Below are positions 5,589 through 10,036 of a stretch of 10,036 nt of DNA, piece by piece. The notes beneath the pieces were generated by a model. The model made no database searches, had not been told where the DNA came from, and saw only the letters and a list, made by a program, of their open reading frames with translations. The number at the start of each line of letters is the position of its first letter. Within the stretch, counting starts at the first letter, position 1. Where the stretch lies: assembly GCA_020722245.1 (NCBI GenBank), contig DYLE01000078.1:1-10036 (forward strand). The letters run 5' to 3'. The position numbers were made by a program, and so were the translations under genes. This stretch comes from Desulfonema limicola (GTDB taxonomy: Bacteria; Desulfobacterota; Desulfobacteria; Desulfobacterales; Desulfosalsimonadaceae).

Positions 5589-8500
5589 GTCTTTATCTTC
5601 GATCAGGGTTACATCCAAACCGAGGCTTTGAAGTTCCTTGGTGAGCACACGGAAGGATTCCGGCAGTCCGGGTTCGAACACATTCTGGCCTTTGACGATC
5701 TTCTCATACATCCGGGTCCTGCCGGCCATATCATCCGATTTGACGGTTAAAAATTCCTGAAGGGCATACGCCGCGCCATAGGCCTCGATCGCCCACACCT
5801 CCATCTCCCCGAGGCGCTGGCCGCCGAACTGGGCCTTGCCGCCCAGAGGCTGCTGGGTGACCAGGGAATAAGGCCCGATCGACCGGGCATGGAGCTTGTC
5901 GTCCACCAGGTGATGAAGCTTGAGCATATACATGGTGCCGACGGTGATGTCCCCCCCAAAGGGCTCTCCGGTCCGGCCGTCAAACAGGGTGGCCTGGCCG
6001 GTCTGGCTGACGCCGGCCTCGGCCAGCAGGGCCTTGATCTCATCCTCCCGGGCGCCGTCAAAAACCGGCGTGGTCATGTAAACCCCGTCCTTGCAGTCTT
6101 CAGCAAACCGGATCAGATCATTGTCCGACATACGGTTGAACGCCGATTGCTGAGCGGCGGACGAAAATATCTTTTTAAATTTCTCCTTCAAGGCTTTGAT
6201 TTTTTCAACCTCAAGCAGGGCGTTGATCTGATCCCCCAGGCCCTTGGCCGCCCGCCCCAGGTGAATCTCCAGGATCTGCCCCACGTTCATTCGCGAAGGC
6301 ACGCCCAGAGGGTTTAAAATCATATCCACCGGGTTCCCGTCCTCGAAATACGGCAGGTCCTCCTCGGGAAGGATGCAGGATACCACACCCTTGTTCCCGT
6401 GCCGCCCGGCCATCTTATCCCCCACCGACAGGTTCCGCTTCATGGCCACATAAACCTTGATCATCTTAATGACCCCGGGGGCCAGGTCGTCCCCCTTTTC
6501 AAAAGCGCTGACCTGTTCCTCAAAGGCCCTTCGGGCCAGGTGGGACTGCTCCTTGTAGCGCAGAACGACCTCCCTGACCTTTTCATTCACCTTGCTGTCT
6601 TTGAGTTCGATTTTGTCAAACTTCGCCACCGGAATATCGGAAAGCGGCTTCTGCTCGATCCGCTTGTCCCTGGGGATCAACACCTTTTTCCCCTCGGTGA
6701 GGTCCGCGGCGCACTGCTTGCCCACGATCAGGGAGGCGATCTCATCCCTCGCCATTTCCTCAATCACCTTCAGCTCATCATCCCGGTCCTTCTCCAGAAG
6801 CGCGATCTCCTCATCCTCAATAGACCGGGAACGATGATCCTTTTCAACCCCCCTGCGGGAAAACACCTTGGCATCGATGACGATGCCGTTCACACCGGGC
6901 GGAACCCGCAGGGAGGTGTCCTTGACCTCCCCCGCCTTTTCACCGAAAATCGCCCGAAGCAGTTTTTCCTCGGAGGACAGCTGGGTCTCCCCCTTGGGCG
7001 TCACCTTGCCCACCAGGATATCCCCCGGCCAGACCTCGGCGCCGAGGCGAATAATCCCGCATTCATCCAGGTCTTTTAAGGCCTCCTCGCCCACGTTTGG
7101 AATATCCCTTGTGATCTCCTCCTTTCCGAGCTTGGTGTCTCTGGCCAGAACCTCGAACTCCTCGATATGCACGGAGGTAAAGACCCCCTCCTTGATCAGC
7201 CGCTCGCTGACCAGAATGGAGTCTTCAAAGTTGTACCCACCCCAGGGCATAAAGGCCACGGTGACGTTTTTGCCCAGAGCCAGCTCCCCCTTGTCCGTTG
7301 CAGGGCCGTCTGCAATGATATCCCCGGCGTTCACCCAATCCCCCTTCCGAACAATGGGGCGATGGTTAAAGCAGGTGTTCTGGTTGGAGCGGATGAATTT
7401 GGAAAGGTTATAGATCGTCACATCCTTTTGATAGGGATCCCCGGAAGGGGTATGCTGAAGCACGATGCGGGAGGCATCCACGTCCACCACCCGGCCCTCC
7501 CGTTTGGCCACGATGGTCACCCCCGAATCCCGAGCGACCACCCCTTCGATTCCGGTTCCGACCAGCGGCGCCTGGGTATTTAACAGGGGAACCGCCTGCC
7601 GCATCATGTTGGATCCCATCAGGGCGCGGTTGGCGTCGTCGTTTTCCAGAAACGGAATCAGGGCGGCGGATACGCTGACCAGCTGGTTCGGCGAGATATC
7701 CATCAGCTCGATAAACTCGCGCTCGGTCCTCGTGAATTCCCCGTCCACCCTGGAAATCACCGTGGGATTGACAAACTCATTTTTCTCGTTCACCGGCGCA
7801 TTGGCCTGGGCGATGGGGTAATCCTTCTCCTCAAACGCGCTCAGCATTCGAATCTCGTCGGTGACGATGGAATCCTTCACCACGCGGTAGGGGGTTTCGA
7901 TGAAACCGTATTCGTTGACCCGGGCATAGGTGCACAAAGAGGCGATCAGTCCGATGTTGGGGCCCTCAGGGGTTTCAATCGGACAGATGCGGCCATAGTG
8001 AGAGGGATGCACGTCCCGGACCTCAAACCCGGCCCTGTCCCGGGTAAGACCTCCCGGTCCCAGCGCGCTCAACCGGCGTTTATGGGTGGTTTCCGAAAGG
8101 GGGTTGGTCTGGTCGAGGAATTGTGAAAGCTGGCTGGTTCCGAAAAACTCCTTTACGATGGCGGACACCGGCTTGGGGTTGATCAGGTCATTGGGCATGA
8201 GCGCATCCACCTCCTGCATGCTCATCCGTTCCTTGATAGCCCGCTCCATGCGGACCAGACCGATGCGGTACTGGTTCTCCACCAGTTCCCCGACCGCCCG
8301 GACCCTTCGGTTTCCCAGATGATCGATATCATCCACAGGCCCCTGGTTGTCCCGCAGTTCGACCAGGGTCTTGGCGGTCATCAGGATGTCTTCTTTTCTG
8401 AGAATCCTCACATCAATAGGGGTGTCGATCCCCAGCCGGTGGTTGATCTTTAACCGGCCCACGCTTGAAAGGTCATAGTAGGCGCTCTTAAAGAAAAGGT

Positions 8501-9683
8501 GATCCACAAAATCCTGGGCCACATCCGGCGTGACCGGGTTGCCGGGACGGAGCCGGCGGTAGATATCCACCAGGGCCTCCTCCCTGGTCGCCGTCTTATC
8601 CATAAGAAGGGTTTTCTGAATCGCGTTGCTGGCATAGGGGCCTTCCATCACCAGCAAATGAAACCCCTCCACTCCGGATTTAAGGATCTCCTTGATCATC
8701 TCCTTGTCGACCACGGCGTTGGTGGCGGCGATCACCTTCCCGGATTCCGGATGAAGGATGTCTTTGGCCACCACCCGGTCATGCAGGTCCTCCTTCGCGA
8801 CGGAAATCAAATCGATCCCGGCGGCCCGAAGGTCCTTTACCGCTTTTTTGGTAAACGCACGTCCTTTTTTTAAAAGAACCTCCCCGGTTTTCGGATGAAG
8901 GATATCCTGTCCCGGGCGCTGCCCCTTCAAGGAATCAAAATTCACCTCTCTGAAGAACTGTTTTTTATCGATATGGATTTTTTCGGTATGGTAAAAGTAG
9001 GAAAGGATATCGTCGTTGGTGTAGCCGAATGCTTTAAAGAGGAGGGTGATCGGGAACTTGCGCCTTCGGTCGATCCGCACGTAAACGATATCCTTGGGAT
9101 CCACCTCCATATCAATCCAGGAACCGCGCACCGGAATAATCCGGGAGGTATAAATAATTTTTCCGCTGGAATGGATCTTCCCCTTGTCATGATCAAAAAA
9201 TACGCCGGAAGAGCGGTGAAGCTGACTGACCACCGCCCTTTCCGTGCCGTTGATGATAAAGGTGCCCCTCTCGGTCATCAGGGGAAGGGTGCCGAAATAG
9301 ATCTCCTGTTCCTTGATATCCCGTATGTTGGACACGCCGGTTTCCTTGTCCAGATCATATACCACCAGCCGAACCCGTATGCGGAGCGAAATCTCATAGG
9401 TCATTCCCCGGTTGATGCATTCGCCCACCGAGTATTTGATATCCCCGAAATGATAGGATACGAACTCCAGGGAGGCGCAGCCGGTAAAATCCTTGATCGG
9501 AAAAACGGATTTAAAAATCGACTGAAGCCCGATATCCTCCCGGTCTTCCGGTTTCACATCCATCTGCAAAAAACGGTTATAGGACTCCCGCTGCATGCCG
9601 ATCAGATCGGGGATGTCGACAATCGATCGAATATGACCGAAATTTTTTCTGATTCTTCTGTATTCCGGCGGATTCCCGCTCAT
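5586..9683 (-). CDS. rpoB: DNA-directed RNA polymerase beta subunit
   Basis: A complete 1365-residue beta subunit. In order: protrusion and lobe with TERGTFIINGTERAVVSQLHRS (about 137-158); beta-lobe insert (about 231-345) made of two related repeats; fork region FFGTSQLSQFLDQTNPLS (513-530) and THKRRLSALGPGGLTR (533-548), the rifampicin-binding region, where Asp524, His534 and Ser539 match the sensitive E. coli residues 516, 526 and 531; GGYNFEDSILVSERL (815-829) with the Glu820-Asp821 pair near the NTP site; second lineage insert (about 945-1060), charged and probably helical; GDKMAGRHGNKGV (1088-1100) with active-site Lys1090 and Lys1098; and the clamp-anchoring GGKAQFGGQRLGEMEVWA (1281-1298). 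The ATG at 9681-9683 has GGAG (9692-9689) five bases upstream and gives a standard N-terminus. The gene follows rplL after a hairpin-bearing spacer and precedes rpoC by 10 nt. No truncation or frameshift is visible. Confidence 0.98.
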   Translation of the reverse strand: MSGNPPEYRRIRKNFGHIRSIVDIPDLIGMQRESYNRFLQMDVKPEDREDIGLQSIFKSVFPIKDFTGCASLEFVSYHFGDIKYSVGECINRGMTYEISLRIRVRLVVYDLDKETGVSNIRDIKEQEIYFGTLPLMTERGTFIINGTERAVVSQLHRSSGVFFDHDKGKIHSSGKIIYTSRIIPVRGSWIDMEVDPKDIVYVRIDRRRKFPITLLFKAFGYTNDDILSYFYHTEKIHIDKKQFFREVNFDSLKGQRPGQDILHPKTGEVLLKKGRAFTKKAVKDLRAAGIDLISVAKEDLHDRVVAKDILHPESGKVIAATNAVVDKEMIKEILKSGVEGFHLLVMEGPYASNAIQKTLLMDKTATREEALVDIYRRLRPGNPVTPDVAQDFVDHLFFKSAYYDLSSVGRLKINHRLGIDTPIDVRILRKEDILMTAKTLVELRDNQGPVDDIDHLGNRRVRAVGELVENQYRIGLVRMERAIKERMSMQEVDALMPNDLINPKPVSAIVKEFFGTSQLSQFLDQTNPLSETTHKRRLSALGPGGLTRDRAGFEVRDVHPSHYGRICPIETPEGPNIGLIASLCTYARVNEYGFIETPYRVVKDSIVTDEIRMLSAFEEKDYPIAQANAPVNEKNEFVNPTVISRVDGEFTRTEREFIELMDISPNQLVSVSAALIPFLENDDANRALMGSNMMRQAVPLLNTQAPLVGTGIEGVVARDSGVTIVAKREGRVVDVDASRIVLQHTPSGDPYQKDVTIYNLSKFIRSNQNTCFNHRPIVRKGDWVNAGDIIADGPATDKGELALGKNVTVAFMPWGGYNFEDSILVSERLIKEGVFTSVHIEEFEVLARDTKLGKEEITRDIPNVGEEALKDLDECGIIRLGAEVWPGDILVGKVTPKGETQLSSEEKLLRAIFGEKAGEVKDTSLRVPPGVNGIVIDAKVFSRRGVEKDHRSRSIEDEEIALLEKDRDDELKVIEEMARDEIASLIVGKQCAADLTEGKKVLIPRDKRIEQKPLSDIPVAKFDKIELKDSKVNEKVREVVLRYKEQSHLARRAFEEQVSAFEKGDDLAPGVIKMIKVYVAMKRNLSVGDKMAGRHGNKGVVSCILPEEDLPYFEDGNPVDMILNPLGVPSRMNVGQILEIHLGRAAKGLGDQINALLEVEKIKALKEKFKKIFSSAAQQSAFNRMSDNDLIRFAEDCKDGVYMTTPVFDGAREDEIKALLAEAGVSQTGQATLFDGRTGEPFGGDITVGTMYMLKLHHLVDDKLHARSIGPYSLVTQQPLGGKAQFGGQRLGEMEVWAIEAYGAAYALQEFLTVKSDDMAGRTRMYEKIVKGQNVFEPGLPESFRVLTKELQSLGLDVTLIEDKD

Positions 9684-9717
9684 GGTGTCTCCACTACCCT
9701 CAATTTAAAAGACCCTG

Positions 9718-9747
9718 AAAAATTTCCGCCCTAAAGCATTAGGGCGG
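9718..9747 (-). terminator. rplL-rpoB intergenic attenuator (intrinsic-terminator type)
   Basis: The transcript forms a perfect 9-bp stem, CCGCCCUAA (9747-9739) with UUAGGGCGG (9734-9726), closed by a 4-nt loop. AAA and then five U (9722-9718) follow. It lies 67 nt after the rplL stop and 34 nt before the rpoB ATG. In E. coli a partial terminator in this same gap reduces rpoBC transcription relative to the abundant L12 mRNA. Here the role is inferred from structure and position. The three A between stem and U-run, and the modest U-run, are compatible with partial read-through. Confidence 0.75.
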
Positions 9748-9813
9748 TAGACTTTACTATCCTTCAATAAATACCGGTTCTCTTTTGCCGATGTTCGAGA
9801 TCTTAAAACGTTT

Positions 9814-10036
9814 TTATTTGATCTCGACCGTGGCGCCTGCGGATTCAAGCTGCTGTTTGATCTTTTCCGCATCCTCCTTGGGGATTCCTTCCTTCACGGG
9901 CTTTGGAGCCTCTTCGACCAGGGCCTTGGCCTCCTTCAGGCCCAGGCCGGTGATGGCCCGGACCTCCTTGATCACCTGAATCTTCTTGTCCCCGGCAGCG
10001 GTCAGGATCACATCAAACTCGGTCTTCTCCTCTGCG
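9814..10036 (-). CDS. rplL: 50S ribosomal protein L7/L12, C-terminal part (partial at window edge)
   Basis: The last 73 codons and stop (TAA at 9814-9816) of rplL. The visible protein begins AEEKTEFDVILTAAG and ends ESAGATVEIK, which covers the whole globular C-terminal domain and the end of the hinge. The N-terminal dimerisation domain lies outside the window. L7/L12 forms the ribosomal stalk and recruits the translational GTPases IF2, EF-Tu, EF-G and RF3. The factor-binding helices are well conserved: KKIQVIKEVRAITGLGLKEAK contains the Val, Ile, Lys, Arg and GLGLKEAK residues known for factor contact. An internal GTG at 10009-10011 could be mistaken for a start, but the family frame continues upstream of it to the window edge. 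The gene heads into rpoB across a 130-nt spacer, the standard bacterial order. Confidence 0.97.
   Translation of the reverse strand, partial: AEEKTEFDVILTAAGDKKIQVIKEVRAITGLGLKEAKALVEEAPKPVKEGIPKEDAEKIKQQLESAGATVEIK

Noticed and set aside
6399..7079. 226-codon plus-strand ORF antisense to rpoB, and similar long plus-strand frames across rpoC (for example 2843-3448 and 1706-2266)
   Set aside because: These are shadow frames created by the codon usage of rpoB and rpoC. Their translations are low-complexity in character and match no family I know.
7995..8135. Possible rifampicin-resistance substitutions in RpoB, and streptomycin-resistance substitutions in RpsL
   Set aside because: The key residues (RpoB Asp524, His534, Ser539; RpsL Lys43, Lys88) all match the sensitive type.
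8895..9734. 279-codon plus-strand ORF antisense to the start of rpoB
   Set aside because: It lies wholly opposite the conserved rpoB N-terminus and its spacer. It shows no recognisable family, has no good ribosome-binding site that I could see, and is expected in GC-rich codon-biased DNA.
9805..9814. Perfect AAAACGTTTT palindrome at the rplL stop
   Set aside because: It is only 10 bp with no loop, so it cannot form an RNA hairpin. It is easily expected by chance in AT-rich spacer DNA.

Overview
The window is a compact, all-minus-strand stretch of bacterial housekeeping genes. It joins the end of the ribosomal L10/L12 operon, the rpoBC operon and the start of the str operon. In transcription order (right to left) it holds the C-terminal part of rplL (L7/L12), rpoB, rpoC, rpsL (S12), rpsG (S7) and the first 12 codons plus 2 nt of tuf (EF-Tu). 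About 96% of the bases are coding. The longest gaps are 132 nt (rpoC-rpsL) and 130 nt (rplL-rpoB), so no stretch over 300 nt lacks a gene. I see no tRNA, CRISPR, IS element or other mobile DNA, and I read every plus-strand ORF as a shadow.

Organism: rpoB and rpoC are separate genes. RpoB carries both large inserts typical of Proteobacteria-type enzymes (beta-lobe insert about 231-345, second insert about 945-1060). RpoC carries an insert in the trigger loop (about 1043-1225). No L7Ae-like gene lies between rpoC and rpsL, unlike Firmicutes. Protein sequence and fairly high GC suggest a Gram-negative, most likely a Desulfobacterota ('Deltaproteobacteria') relative of the sulfate reducers. This is inference from remembered family sequences, not a search.

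Layout and expression: a strong 9-bp hairpin followed by five U lies between rplL and rpoB, the classical position for an attenuator that lowers polymerase output relative to L12. rpoB and rpoC are 10 nt apart; rpoC starts at TTG, with its Shine-Dalgarno overlapping the rpoB stop. After rpoC come a hairpin and U-tract, then a TTGACA-type promoter that probably starts rpsL-rpsG-tuf. A weaker hairpin with seven U lies between rpsL and rpsG. fusA (EF-G), which commonly sits between rpsG and tuf, is absent: tuf follows rpsG after 85 nt.

The most notable observation is inside rpoC. Residues 574-672 form an extra segment of about 99 residues that is lacking at the same point in E. coli RpoC and reads as a parvulin (PpiC/SurA-type) peptidyl-prolyl isomerase domain. 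It lies cleanly between two conserved host segments. One signature histidine is replaced by tyrosine while the other is kept, so it may be a binding or chaperone module rather than a full enzyme. Apart from this domain the window looks like ordinary conserved housekeeping DNA.
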